Program-made: the position numbers and the translations under genes
Shown: positions 1-7,883 of the stretch, piece by piece
How the letters are laid out: every line of letters starts with the position of its first letter
How positions within the stretch are numbered: position 1 is the first letter of the stretch
Source: Opitutales bacterium
Lineage (GTDB): Bacteria > Verrucomicrobiota > Verrucomicrobiia > Opitutales > JABSRG01
Length of the DNA: 33,521 nucleotides
Assembly (NCBI GenBank): GCA_028280845.1
Contig: JANQKZ010000012.1
Location: 1-33,521, forward strand
Direction: 5' to 3'
The notes under the pieces: generated by a model
What the model was told of the DNA's origin: nothing
The model's database searches: none
The model's input: only the letters and a program-made list of their open reading frames with translations

Positions 1-2
1 TG

Positions 3-51
3 CAAGCAGGAGGCCCTACGAACTAAGCCCAATTGTAGGGCCCGTTGCTTG
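3..51. repeat. Two-part inverted repeat at the window edge
   Basis: CAAGCA (3-8) pairs with TGCTTG (46-51), and GGCCCTAC (12-19) pairs with GTAGGGCC (35-42). The two stems are separated by a short internal loop and capped by a 15-nt loop. No T-run follows on either strand, so a rho-independent terminator is not supported. It could be the end of an intergenic repeat or a processing site of a gene lying outside the window. The rest of the stretch up to 248 shows no gene or clear signal. Confidence 0.5.
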
Positions 52-248
52 TCAACGTGGCTAGAATATTTGGATGCTTGCCTTAACTTAGGGCCATTCG
101 GGATAGATTCCATTCCATGTATTCTGTGGTTTCCGTAGTTAAAGCCAAGGCACAGAAGGAGAATTTATTGGGAGGATGAACCGGACGACATATCCACGCC
201 TATTGGCAGTTAGTTAATTTCATATCTTTCGTAGTTCAAAAAAAACGC

Positions 249-1496
249 TTATGGCCGAACACCTTCCGGATCCATCCTCATCCGTTTGCGGGCCCATTTA
301 CGAAAAAGCACCCGGTCTTTCCTCCGCCCGTTCAAGGTTTGCCCAATCCAGGTGGAGCGGACGAAGAGATCGTAGAGCACGATCGACACTCCGGCCGTCA
401 TGACGGATACCGCAATCAGCTTCAGCGACCAATGGATCGAAAATTCAGCCACCGCAATTTGCAGCCAGATCACGAGAGGTAGGTGAACCAGATACATCCA
501 ATAGGAAGAATCCGCCAGGTAGCGGACGACCGCATTGGGCCTATCGAGAACAGCTTTAAAGAGCCCGATACTGAGGAAGACCAGGGTCCACATCATCAAC
601 GCGTAGCTGAGGGCAAAGCCTCCACGTATCCATGCATAATAGGGGTGCCCGATATCGGTCTGGTATTGGGATAACTCGAGCGTCACCCCAATACTGACCA
701 GGCAGAGGACGACCCGTCCCCAGCTTAACCGGGCGAATGCTTCCAGCATGGCGGGCTGCCGGTGGAGCAACCATCCCAAGATAAAGCACCCGCCATAGAC
801 CAGAAGGACGGGAAGGTGGGGAACGAGGGATTTGTCGGGCGTATCCATCCCCCACAGGTTCATGAACCAGAGACAGATGGCGGTGGGAATGGCGAGGATA
901 AACAGGGAACCGCGGGATTGGGCCATCCAGACAACCATCGAGTCAACGTGGGGGAAGACCCCGTCATACAGCTTGGGCACAAGGCGAAGGAACGCCCGCC
1001 CCAGGAGCACAATGGCCGTAATCAACAGGAGGTAGTAGAGGAACCAGAGGTGCGTTCCCACCAGAAGGTCCTGGGGAAGCGTGCTGAGCGAAAGAAAACC
1101 CACCTTCAATCCTTCGAGGATATTCACCTCTCCCCGCATACTCGCGCTCCCGATCACCCAGGACCCGACAATCAAGGGGCGCAGGACGAACCATCCCACT
1201 ACAAGGGGGATGGCTATCCGAATTAAGCGAGACTGGATGAAGGAGCGCGCCCCTTTACGGTGAAAGGTCATGTGACTGAAAAAGCCGGCGATCAGAAAGA
1301 ATACCTCCATGCGGAACGAATGACTGACCAGGACAAACCCCGGGACTGCCGCCCCGGTGGATACGTCCATTACGGCCCAACCGATATAGATCGGCATGAA
1401 GGACAGGCTGGCATGGAAGACCACCCCGAGCAGGAGTGCGAAAGCGCGAACGGCATCGAGGTAGTCCAGGCGGGGAGGAGAGGCCAAGGAGGTCAT
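249..1496 (-). CDS. Acyltransferase family 3 membrane protein (OpgC-like)
   Basis: This 415-residue protein is predicted to be an integral inner-membrane O-acyltransferase. The N-terminus reads RLDYLDAVRAFALLLGVVFHAS, split here only as RLDYLDAVRAFA and VVFHAS, which is the typical first helix of the acyltransferase-3 family with the conserved histidine of the FHAS segment. EVFFLIAGFF around residue 64 matches the family's second helix, and about ten hydrophobic helices follow. These enzymes move acyl groups from a cytoplasmic donor to a periplasmic or surface glycan; the closest named relative by pattern is the glucan modification protein OpgC/MdoC. The substrate cannot be read from sequence. 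It is the downstream neighbour of the CIA30-like gene on the same strand, 25 bp away, so the two may be cotranscribed. No strong Shine-Dalgarno site precedes the ATG. Confidence 0.8.
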   Translation of the reverse strand: MTSLASPPRLDYLDAVRAFALLLGVVFHASLSFMPIYIGWAVMDVSTGAAVPGFVLVSHSFRMEVFFLIAGFFSHMTFHRKGARSFIQSRLIRIAIPLVVGWFVLRPLIVGSWVIGSASMRGEVNILEGLKVGFLSLSTLPQDLLVGTHLWFLYYLLLITAIVLLGRAFLRLVPKLYDGVFPHVDSMVVWMAQSRGSLFILAIPTAICLWFMNLWGMDTPDKSLVPHLPVLLVYGGCFILGWLLHRQPAMLEAFARLSWGRVVLCLVSIGVTLELSQYQTDIGHPYYAWIRGGFALSYALMMWTLVFLSIGLFKAVLDRPNAVVRYLADSSYWMYLVHLPLVIWLQIAVAEFSIHWSLKLIAVSVMTAGVSIVLYDLFVRSTWIGQTLNGRRKDRVLFRKWARKRMRMDPEGVRP

Positions 1497-1521
1497 GATT
1501 AATATTCCGGTGGAGGGTGAT

Positions 1522-2124
1522 TTAATAAAAACTGATTTCGTCGATCTCGAAGGCGAAAGACTCCGGCTGCATCCCCACGGCCACCAGGCTCAAACTGACC
1601 AGCGTTTTCGGATTGAGCGGAATCTGCTCCGACCAGGCCCGTTTCATCGCGGAAAAGGGAATCTTCACTTCGTGGAAGTTACTGTCCCGCTGTCGGATAA
1701 TGGGGGCGGCGTGATAGTCAAAATTGGTGATTTCCGAACTGTTGGCAGAGATGGCCAGATTGCCGCTACGCACGCGAATAACGAGGCGAACCCCCACGTA
1801 TGCGCTCATGTCCTGGGGCTGCCCCTGGGGATTCAGCAAGAGCACGGTGCTGGCCCAGCCTGGCTGGCCCCGTGGTGGAGAGATCTCCCCCGTTGCTGAG
1901 AGCACTCCATCTTTGATCTGGTGTTGGGTTTGGGTCTTTCCACCCACTGAGGTGTCGTCCATGAACAGACGATCGATACCCAGGCTGTTTTGCTGGGGAT
2001 CGTTGAAGTCATCGACCAGGGGACCAATCGGTTCGGTCTCTGCCGTTAACAGAGAGCTCAGGGTGAAGACTCCGGCCAGGGCGAGACCGGCCAGACGACG
2101 GGTGGAGGGTATGGATTTCATCAT
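1522..2124 (-). CDS. Secreted CIA30-like domain protein
   Basis: The 200-residue product starts with a signal peptide (MMKSIPSTRRLAGLALAG, then a hydrophobic core ending near LLTAE, residue 29). The mature part looks like one CIA30-type beta-sandwich: DDFND near the start, DDTSVGG, DGVLSATGE, GWAS, DMSAYVGVRLVIRV, ITNFDYHAA and a closing FEIDEISFY. CIA30 was named for complex I assembly in mitochondria, but bacterial secreted versions are of unknown role and resemble carbohydrate-binding jelly-rolls. No catalytic residues are recognisable. Two ATG codons are adjacent at the start and either could be used. It diverges from the sigma factor gene, leaving about 200 bp for two promoters. Confidence 0.65.
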   Translation of the reverse strand: MMKSIPSTRRLAGLALAGVFTLSSLLTAETEPIGPLVDDFNDPQQNSLGIDRLFMDDTSVGGKTQTQHQIKDGVLSATGEISPPRGQPGWASTVLLLNPQGQPQDMSAYVGVRLVIRVRSGNLAISANSSEITNFDYHAAPIIRQRDSNFHEVKIPFSAMKRAWSEQIPLNPKTLVSLSLVAVGMQPESFAFEIDEISFY

Positions 2125-2223
2125 GATTTAAATGAAGACAGTTATGGTTTGCGTGAGAATGGATCTGCCGTCGCGGCTGATTTCATTCGGTGTTCGATTC
2201 TTAAGTGCCCGTCGTACCAATCG

Positions 2224-2294
2224 AGGTGACAGGGTTTTTGATTGTTTTCGGTTTTATGGACAGATTTCGTTTTTTTTGAAAAAATCTGTCACCT
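2224..2294 (+). promoter_or_regulatory. Alternating inverted repeats in the sigma-factor leader
   Basis: The segment AAATCTGTCACCT (2282-2294) can pair with either of two upstream arms. AGGTGACAG (2224-2232) matches CTGTCACCT (2286-2294) over 9 bp, and GACAGATTT (2259-2267) matches AAATCTGTC (2282-2290) over 9 bp. The two hairpins share CTGTC and so exclude each other. The structure ends 35 nt before the sigma-factor ATG. It may be an RNA switch in the 5' leader or a set of TGACAG operator half-sites; the transcription start is not known. Confidence 0.45.
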
Positions 2295-2329
2295 GCTGGC
2301 TAATTCCCGGCACTGGTTATTGGAAACGT

Positions 2330-3955
2330 ATGAAAATCGAAACCAACAGTCTCGCCGGAGAGGAGCACAGTGATGCTTCCCTCGTCGCCGCATCTCTCGA
2401 TGGAGATCGGCAGGCTTTCGGGAATATTGTCACGCGCTATCAGGGCTTACTGTGCTCCTTAGCCTACTCCTCCCTCGGTAACTTAAGTGAAAGCGAAGAT
2501 GTCGCCCAGGACACCTTCATCGAGGCATGGAAGAAACTCGGGAACTTGCGGGAACCCGAAAAGCTCAAATCCTGGCTCTGCGGCATGCTCCGCTTCAAGA
2601 TCAGCCACCACCAGAGAAAAGAGGCGCGCCAACCCGTCCGCCAAGCCGGAGAGCTCCAGGAAGCCGACGTGTTGGATTCGAATGAAGACCCCATTGAAAC
2701 GGTTGCCATGAAAGCAGAAGAGCAGGCCCTCCTCTGGCAAGCCCTCGAAGCGGTGCCAGATACCTACCGCGAAACCTTAATCCTCTATTATCGGGAGCAC
2801 CGGTCCATTGAACATGTCGCCAGCGAGCTGGATGTCTCGGAAGACGCCGTCAAGCAACGACTCTCCCGCGGCCGGAAAGTACTGCAGGAAAAAATGATGA
2901 GCTTCGTCGAGGGAGCCTTGGAGCGCACCGCGCCCACCCAGGTCTTTACCGTCGCCGTTATGTCCACCCTGGCCAGCTTGTCGCCCCCTACAAAGGCGGC
3001 GGGCGCAGGAGTCACTGCAGCTCAAGTCGGAACCGCCTTCAAGTGGGCCACTCTCGTCGCCATGCTGGCCTCAGTATCCGGCTTCATCAGCTCCTTCTTC
3101 GCCCTCCGGGCCAACCTGGACCAATCGCGCACCCAACGGGAACGCCAGACAATCATTAGAACCGTCGCGGTGTTCCTGGGAGTGGCCCTCGGCTACATCG
3201 CCGGTGTATGGGGCCTCCGACACTTGGCCCTGGCCGAAGTGGGACATGTCCCCACCCTCGCCTTCCTCTCACAGGGGCTCACCATCGGCTTTGTCGTGAG
3301 TTATGTAGCTATGACCTTTATCATGATGAAACGCATGCGCACGCTCCGCACGGAAGAGCGCCGGCGCCGACCCGACCTGTTTCAATCCCCCGAAGATCAA
3401 CCCGGATCGAAGACGGGAGAATACAAAAGCCGGCTCAGCCTGTTCGGTGTTCCCCTCGTTCATGCCAAGTTCGCCATGGCGGAGGAAGGTGACAAGCCGG
3501 CTTTCGGTTGGATTGCCTTAGGTCACCAGGCCAACGGCCTCCTTTTTGCCTGGGGAGGAATCACTGTGGCCCCCGTTTGTGTAGGAATCGTCACCTTTGG
3601 CCTCATATCTGTGGGAGCCGTGGGCTTTGGCCCCATCGCCATGGGCACCGTCGGGGTCGGTATCATCGCCATGGGTGCCTCCGCCGTCGGTTATAAGGCA
3701 TATGGCTCACTCTCTGCCCTCGGTTGGGAAAGTGCTTTCAGCCAGGCCTTCTCCATCGCCAGGGAAGCTGCTATCGGGCCCATCGCTTTTGCCAGGGAAG
3801 TCAACAACGAGACCGCCGCCGCCCTGACCAACCTATCCACCGTCGGCCAAACCTACGTCCTCATCCTCGCCATCATGGTAATCATGGTTCTCGTTCCCGT
3901 GATCTGGTACGCTAACAACGTCCGCAAACGCTTCCGCCAGCCCAAAGCTAACTAA
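2330..3955 (+). CDS. ECF-type RNA polymerase sigma factor with membrane and glycine-repeat C-terminus
   Basis: The open frame extends upstream to 2132, but the ATG at 2330 gives a 541-residue protein whose sigma domain starts normally, so this start is preferred. Region 2 covers about residues 18-95 (DRQAFGNIVTRYQG, SEDVAQDTFIEAWKKL) and region 4 about 128-185 (LEAVPDTYRETLILYY, SELDVSEDAVKQRLSRGRK). After that come roughly 350 extra residues: hydrophobic segments near 240-258, 278-296 and 310-330, a charged linker, LFGVPLVHAKF near 372, a run of Gly-x-Ala/Ser-x-G steps from about 392 to 455 (for example GPIAMGTVGVGIIAMG) and a last helix near 515-533. Long sigma factors with C-terminal membrane parts occur in PVC bacteria, where the extension is thought to replace a separate anti-sigma factor. 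The target regulon is unknown. Confidence 0.8.
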   Translation: MKIETNSLAGEEHSDASLVAASLDGDRQAFGNIVTRYQGLLCSLAYSSLGNLSESEDVAQDTFIEAWKKLGNLREPEKLKSWLCGMLRFKISHHQRKEARQPVRQAGELQEADVLDSNEDPIETVAMKAEEQALLWQALEAVPDTYRETLILYYREHRSIEHVASELDVSEDAVKQRLSRGRKVLQEKMMSFVEGALERTAPTQVFTVAVMSTLASLSPPTKAAGAGVTAAQVGTAFKWATLVAMLASVSGFISSFFALRANLDQSRTQRERQTIIRTVAVFLGVALGYIAGVWGLRHLALAEVGHVPTLAFLSQGLTIGFVVSYVAMTFIMMKRMRTLRTEERRRRPDLFQSPEDQPGSKTGEYKSRLSLFGVPLVHAKFAMAEEGDKPAFGWIALGHQANGLLFAWGGITVAPVCVGIVTFGLISVGAVGFGPIAMGTVGVGIIAMGASAVGYKAYGSLSALGWESAFSQAFSIAREAAIGPIAFAREVNNETAAALTNLSTVGQTYVLILAIMVIMVLVPVIWYANNVRKRFRQPKAN

Positions 3956-4229
3956 GAGAAAGACTCCAGCCAAGGAACAAGGACACCATCTTAGGATAAA
4001 CGAACGGGACCATCGATGCATTCGATAAAGGTAAGCAGGAGGGTGAGGCGCAAAATCTGCGATTCTTGTTTTTCGTCCCTTTCGTGTTTTTCGTCGTTCA
4101 ACTCATCCTCTCACAGAGTTCCAAGGGCACAGAGGGAAATTAGAGGGAGTAGGAGGACGAAATGCTTCTCAGTCTATAGAACTGCTTTGCAGTGACGTGC
4201 CGCTTTCGCTCGATAGTGGCTCAAGAAAA

Positions 4230-5315
4230 TCAAAGGCTGACCACCCAAGTATCCTTTTCCAGCCCGAGGAAGATCGCCAATTCCGCGACCTCCTGGCCCG
4301 CCGCCTCCCGGAAAGCCCGGTCCTTTGGTCGTTGGTCAACATAGCCAAAATCCACCTCGAGCCGGCTATCCACCATCGCCGCGTTGGCCCAGCCGATTAC
4401 TGTGTCGCGCCACAGCACCGGCATGGCGTAGTAACCCAATTGACGTTTCGCTGGCGGGGTATAGGCCTCAAACCGATACCGCCAGCCCCACAAATGCTCG
4501 AAGCGGGACCGGTCGCGTACCACCGGGTCAAACGGCGCCAGAATCCGCAAGCGATCCGGGTCCCACGCCCCTCCGACCCGCTGGTCGATCGACAGGTAGT
4601 CCATCCCGTCCACCGGATCGAAGCGAACCTGCCCAGTATTGATCAATCCCTGCAAAATTGCCTGCCGGTCGCGAACCTGAGGCATCAGGTAATCAAAATG
4701 CCGCAACTCACTGATGAGAAAGCTGCGCGTCGTGGCCCCCATGGCCTGCAAGGCAGCCAGGAGGATTGCCTCAAACCGCTCAACTTTGGATAGGGACGGT
4801 TCCACCGGAATGGTGGCTTCATAGATCCGGATTCCCTGTTCCCGATGACACACCCGCAAGGCGCCGCGATCATGAAGCGCGTCCATGATCATCTTCGATG
4901 ATCGCGAATACCCGCCCCAGTAGTTGCGGATCCGTGCTCCGCCAACCTGCGCCTCCAACTCCTTGGGATGCATGGGACCGTGCTTCCGTATCCATGCCAG
5001 GGCTTCCCGTTCAGCAACGGTGAGTGGCGCATCCTCATCTTTGGGATGCACGGTCTCCCACAGAGCCTTCGTAGTAAACCCATAGGCAAAGAGGAAACAC
5101 TCCTCCAACCCCAGCCGCCGATACGATCGCTCCAAGCCTCCGGCACGGTACCCCTTCACCCGGTGCCGCAAAATCAAATCCTGTGCCCGCGCCGGGCTCC
5201 GAATCGGATCCGCCTGAACAAACCCCAAGCGTCGGATCGCCGCCCCCAAGGTCTTGGGTGCAAACAGACTCTGTCGCAAGACCCGTTTACGGAATTGATC
5301 TATCGTGGTGTTCAT
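4230..5315 (-). CDS. YcaQ/AlkX-like winged-helix DNA glycosylase
   Basis: The 361-residue protein belongs to the HTH_42 superfamily, in which YcaQ (AlkX) excises bulky and cross-linked alkylated bases from DNA. Diagnostic stretches are LGFVQADPIRSPARAQDLIL near residues 30-50, SYRRLGLEECFLFAYG, YWGGYSRSSKMIMDAL and the C-terminal RYRFEAYTPPAKRQLGYYAMP and GWANAAM. The catalytic pair in this superfamily is QxQ in AlkZ and QxD in YcaQ; here Q34-A35-D36 is visible, which places it with YcaQ. It would act on chromosomal DNA as a repair enzyme. It is a single gene, divergent from the BlaI-type repressor, with about 370 bp between the two starts. Whether it resolves interstrand crosslinks as in E. 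coli is inferred from family membership. Confidence 0.85.
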   Translation of the reverse strand: MNTTIDQFRKRVLRQSLFAPKTLGAAIRRLGFVQADPIRSPARAQDLILRHRVKGYRAGGLERSYRRLGLEECFLFAYGFTTKALWETVHPKDEDAPLTVAEREALAWIRKHGPMHPKELEAQVGGARIRNYWGGYSRSSKMIMDALHDRGALRVCHREQGIRIYEATIPVEPSLSKVERFEAILLAALQAMGATTRSFLISELRHFDYLMPQVRDRQAILQGLINTGQVRFDPVDGMDYLSIDQRVGGAWDPDRLRILAPFDPVVRDRSRFEHLWGWRYRFEAYTPPAKRQLGYYAMPVLWRDTVIGWANAAMVDSRLEVDFGYVDQRPKDRAFREAAGQEVAELAIFLGLEKDTWVVSL

Positions 5316-5613
5316 ATGGTTGCATATATCCCCAACCGGTAAGTCGTATACCTCAAGCTCGATATGAAAAACATTTCTCCCACAGGGCCATAGAGCTCAC
5401 AGAGATGTTTAATCCTTTCGCGTCTACTCGTGGTAAAAAACGAGGATGATGCAGATCGGAAACTCAATCGGTCTGCGACAGGGGCCCGTGGCCCGGAAAG
5501 ATCGATTCCGGCCTTGGATTGCAGGTTCGTTTTTGAAATCTCACGCGAACGGACCAAACCACAGAGCTTGCTATCCTTACCGCCGCTAATCTGCATGCCT
5601 CCAGGAAAATCAC
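5316..5613. other. Gene-free part of the divergent intergenic region
   Basis: About 300 bp between the glycosylase start and the repressor promoter. Possible frames on both strands here have no recognisable domain and are not called. No repeat or hairpin of note was seen apart from a 5-bp GGTTG/CAACC pair near 5320. Confidence 0.4.
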
Positions 5614-5669
5614 TTGACATCTCAGTCCATTTGTCTGACTTTAGCCTCAAAATCAGACAAATTGTCTGA
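5614..5669 (+). promoter_or_regulatory. Promoter and triple-octamer operator of the BlaI-like repressor
   Basis: TTGACA at 5614-5619 is a perfect -35 hexamer; the -10 (GACTTT, 5637-5642, 17-nt spacing) is weak. Three copies of TTGTCTGA lie downstream: 5631-5638 (direct), 5653-5660 (inverted) and 5662-5669 (direct). The last two form a 17-bp perfect palindrome, TCAGACAA-A-TTGTCTGA. It sits 16 bp before the repressor ATG, as expected for an autoregulated BlaI/MecI-type operator, whose usual core is ACA-n2-TGT; here the core would be ACA-AAT-TGT. Confidence 0.6.
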
Positions 5670-5685
5670 AAAAAACGGAAAAACC

Positions 5686-6066
5686 ATGGTGAAAAAATCA
5701 ATCAATGTAACGGAGGCGGAATTGGCAGTCTTGGAAGTATTGTGGCAGGCGGGGCCGAGCACGATCCGCCAACTGACCAATGCGATATACAAGGAAGGGA
5801 CCAACAGCGAGTACGCCACGGTTCAGAAGTTATTGGATCGGTTAATGGACAAGGGCTGTGTCAACAAGAGCAGAGAATCCAGGGCCCATGCCTTTTCGGC
5901 CAGAATCAGCCGGGAGGAAATGATTGGAAGCGGCTTGGAGACCTTGGCAGAGAAACTCTGCCGTGGGTCCCTGACCCCCCTTCTGATCCATCTCACCGGC
6001 AAAGTACAACTTTCAAAATCGGACCGCGACGCACTGCGTCAATTGATTGAGGATTCCGAGCAATAA
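5686..6066 (+). CDS. BlaI/MecI/CopY-family transcriptional repressor
   Basis: The preferred start is the ATG at 5686 (MVKKSINVTEAE), since the frame upstream of it runs through the operator. The 126-residue product has the family's winged helix: TEAELAVLEVLWQAGPSTIR, TVQKLLDRLMDKGCV and SRESRAHAFSA. Members bind DNA as dimers at promoter palindromes and are inactivated by proteolysis that depends on a partner M56 membrane peptidase. That partner is the next gene, beginning 13 bp after this stop, so the pair forms a BlaI-BlaR1-like signalling operon. No beta-lactamase or efflux gene is next to it, so the regulated function is unknown; autoregulation at the upstream octamers is likely. Confidence 0.88.
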   Translation: MVKKSINVTEAELAVLEVLWQAGPSTIRQLTNAIYKEGTNSEYATVQKLLDRLMDKGCVNKSRESRAHAFSARISREEMIGSGLETLAEKLCRGSLTPLLIHLTGKVQLSKSDRDALRQLIEDSEQ

Positions 6067-6079
6067 AGAAGGTCGTGCC

Positions 6080-7654
6080 ATGAATCCAATAATTGAGTGG
6101 TTACTTTCCAATTCCATCGTGGCGGTGGTACTCTGCCTGTTGGGTGCCTTAGCCATGCGTGTCTCCAAAACCCCGGCCCTTGGCCATACCCTATGGGTGC
6201 TGGCCCTGGTGAAGATGATCACTCCTCCCCTGTTCTATCTGCCGGTGAATGTTGACCTTGGATTTTCAGTGCCCGAGAGCATTCCCCTCACGGAATCCGT
6301 CACCCAGGATCTGGCCATGGGTAGGAATGCCTCGATCCACAGGGAACAGATCTCCGCCTTTCCCAAGTTGGATCCTTTCATGCTCCTCTTGGGGCTTTGG
6401 GGGGCGGGAACGGTTGCTTGGTTTTTTCTATCCGCCCAACGATTGATCCGCTTCCGTCAGCTTTTGAAGCAATCCGATCGCGCTACCGGAAACCTGAACG
6501 CACTAAGCGAAGAAACAGCCAAGGGGATGGGCCTCCAAGCGGCGCCTGAACTCTACCTCGTGAAGGGTGTGGTTCCACCGATGTTGTGGGGATTTTTCGG
6601 GAAGTCCCTCATCCTGTTTCCCGAAGAGTTGATTCGTTCTCTGAGCCGTGGCGAAAGCGCCACCTTGTTGGCCCACGAAATGGCCCATTACCGTCGGCGG
6701 GATCATTGGTATCGGTGGATTGAAATCCTGGTCACCGGAACGTTCTGGTGGAACCCCGTGGTCTGGTGGGCTCGGAATGGATTACGCCAGGCCGAGGAAG
6801 AATGCTGCGATGCGTGGGTCGTAAGGACGATTCCCTTCTCTGCCAAACAGTACGCCCGGGCCATTGTGAAGACTTTTGATTTTCTTGCAGGAGAATCCAC
6901 GCCGATCCCCGCTAACGCGTGCGGGGTCGGCGACCCCAATAACACCAAACATATTAGGAAAAGGTTTAAGATGATATTAAAATTGGACCCATCTCATAAA
7001 ATGTCGTGGAAGCATGTGTTGATCATAGGTTTCACCGCCGCCGCCCTGCTACCCCTCTCCGGAATCGCCTACAACTCGGAATCCCGGGAAGACAATGACC
7101 GGCAGGAGCTTCCCCGTGAGTTGATAATGGATGACTACGATGCGGAAAGTGAAGCCTCCCTCCACGAACGAGTCAGGCGACTGGAAAGACTGACGAGTGA
7201 ACTTCTTGCCGCCTTACGGGATGATGAGGCTACCCGTGACCGGAGGACGGAAGGCCGCGAGAGAACGAACCGGCAACACGAAGAACGGACCGAGGATGAA
7301 ATTCGTATAGGGTTTTCTCATCCTCGCGAGCTGACCATTCGACAACGCGAGGAACGGGCCGAGCGTGAAATTCAAAATCTCCGCCGACAACAAGACATTC
7401 GCAACGAGCAACGGCAACTCCGCATACGCCAGGCTCAAAAGGAACTACAACGGGCTGAAGAACAGCTTAAACACATTCAAAAGCAGTTTGAGGACGGCTT
7501 TGTTGGAGAGGAAAAACTAGCCGGCGCCAAAGACTCGGTCGACGATGCGAGGATCGAGATGAAATACATGGAACTCGAACTCGAACTCGAACGGGAGCAG
7601 TTCAAACGTCAAATCCAGGAGCGGATTCGTGCCCTGGAAGATGAAAGCTTGTAA
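6080..7654 (+). CDS. M56-family membrane peptidase with C-terminal coiled coil
   Basis: The ATG at 6080 is chosen because it begins the first membrane helix (MNPIIEWLLSNSIVAVVLCL); product 524 residues. Helices are visible near 9-29, 35-55 and 100-118, with another near 313-330. The zinc site is H199-E-M-A-H203 in LLAHEMAHYRRRDHW, followed by EEECCDAW near 239-246, which supplies the likely third ligand. This is the BlaR1/MecR1 gluzincin fold facing the cytoplasm. Unlike BlaR1 there is no penicillin-binding sensor domain. Instead, after the last helix, about 180 residues are almost entirely charged, rich in Arg, Glu and Gln, with internal near-repeats (RQHEERTEDEI and RQREERAEREI), and should form a long coiled coil. 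It probably controls the BlaI-type repressor encoded just upstream. Confidence 0.85.
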   Translation: MNPIIEWLLSNSIVAVVLCLLGALAMRVSKTPALGHTLWVLALVKMITPPLFYLPVNVDLGFSVPESIPLTESVTQDLAMGRNASIHREQISAFPKLDPFMLLLGLWGAGTVAWFFLSAQRLIRFRQLLKQSDRATGNLNALSEETAKGMGLQAAPELYLVKGVVPPMLWGFFGKSLILFPEELIRSLSRGESATLLAHEMAHYRRRDHWYRWIEILVTGTFWWNPVVWWARNGLRQAEEECCDAWVVRTIPFSAKQYARAIVKTFDFLAGESTPIPANACGVGDPNNTKHIRKRFKMILKLDPSHKMSWKHVLIIGFTAAALLPLSGIAYNSESREDNDRQELPRELIMDDYDAESEASLHERVRRLERLTSELLAALRDDEATRDRRTEGRERTNRQHEERTEDEIRIGFSHPRELTIRQREERAEREIQNLRRQQDIRNEQRQLRIRQAQKELQRAEEQLKHIQKQFEDGFVGEEKLAGAKDSVDDARIEMKYMELELELEREQFKRQIQERIRALEDESL

Positions 7655-7673
7655 GCAGAAGGTTATCATACCG

Positions 7674-7699
7674 GAGGGACCGTCCTGAGGCGGTCCCTC
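7674..7699 (+). terminator. Hairpin after the M56 gene
   Basis: GAGGGACCG (7674-7682) and CGGTCCCTC (7691-7699) form a perfect 9-bp stem with an 8-nt loop, 20 nt after the peptidase stop. There is no T-run behind it, so it is either a terminator that does not depend on a U-tract or a transcript-stabilising hairpin. Confidence 0.5.
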
Positions 7700-7883
7700 A
7701 CTATCTGGGGAACCGGAAACGAGGCTCATCCGTTCTAGTAACAGCACAGCTGGTAATGCTTTAGTTCCGGATGATCGATGCCGTATTTAGGCCGGGATCA
7801 ATCTCATTTCTGGACGGAACACCGGGTCCGACCTTGTGCGGTTTCCCCTTTTTTGTGTTGCTATGGGTAAATCTTCTCTTCCT

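Noticed and set aside
116-175. Weak similarity between the intergenic sequence here and 4062-4165 (cacaga-ggaa, gggaggatgaa-like blocks)
   Set aside because: The match is patchy by eye and cannot be told from shared low-complexity composition without an alignment.
2132-2329. N-terminal extension of the sigma factor by 66 codons
   Set aside because: It runs through the inverted-repeat leader and is not protein-like; the sigma domain starts normally after the ATG at 2330.
5312-5701. Minus-strand frame of 129 codons across the repressor promoter
   Set aside because: No domain or signal, and it overlaps both divergent starts and the operator.
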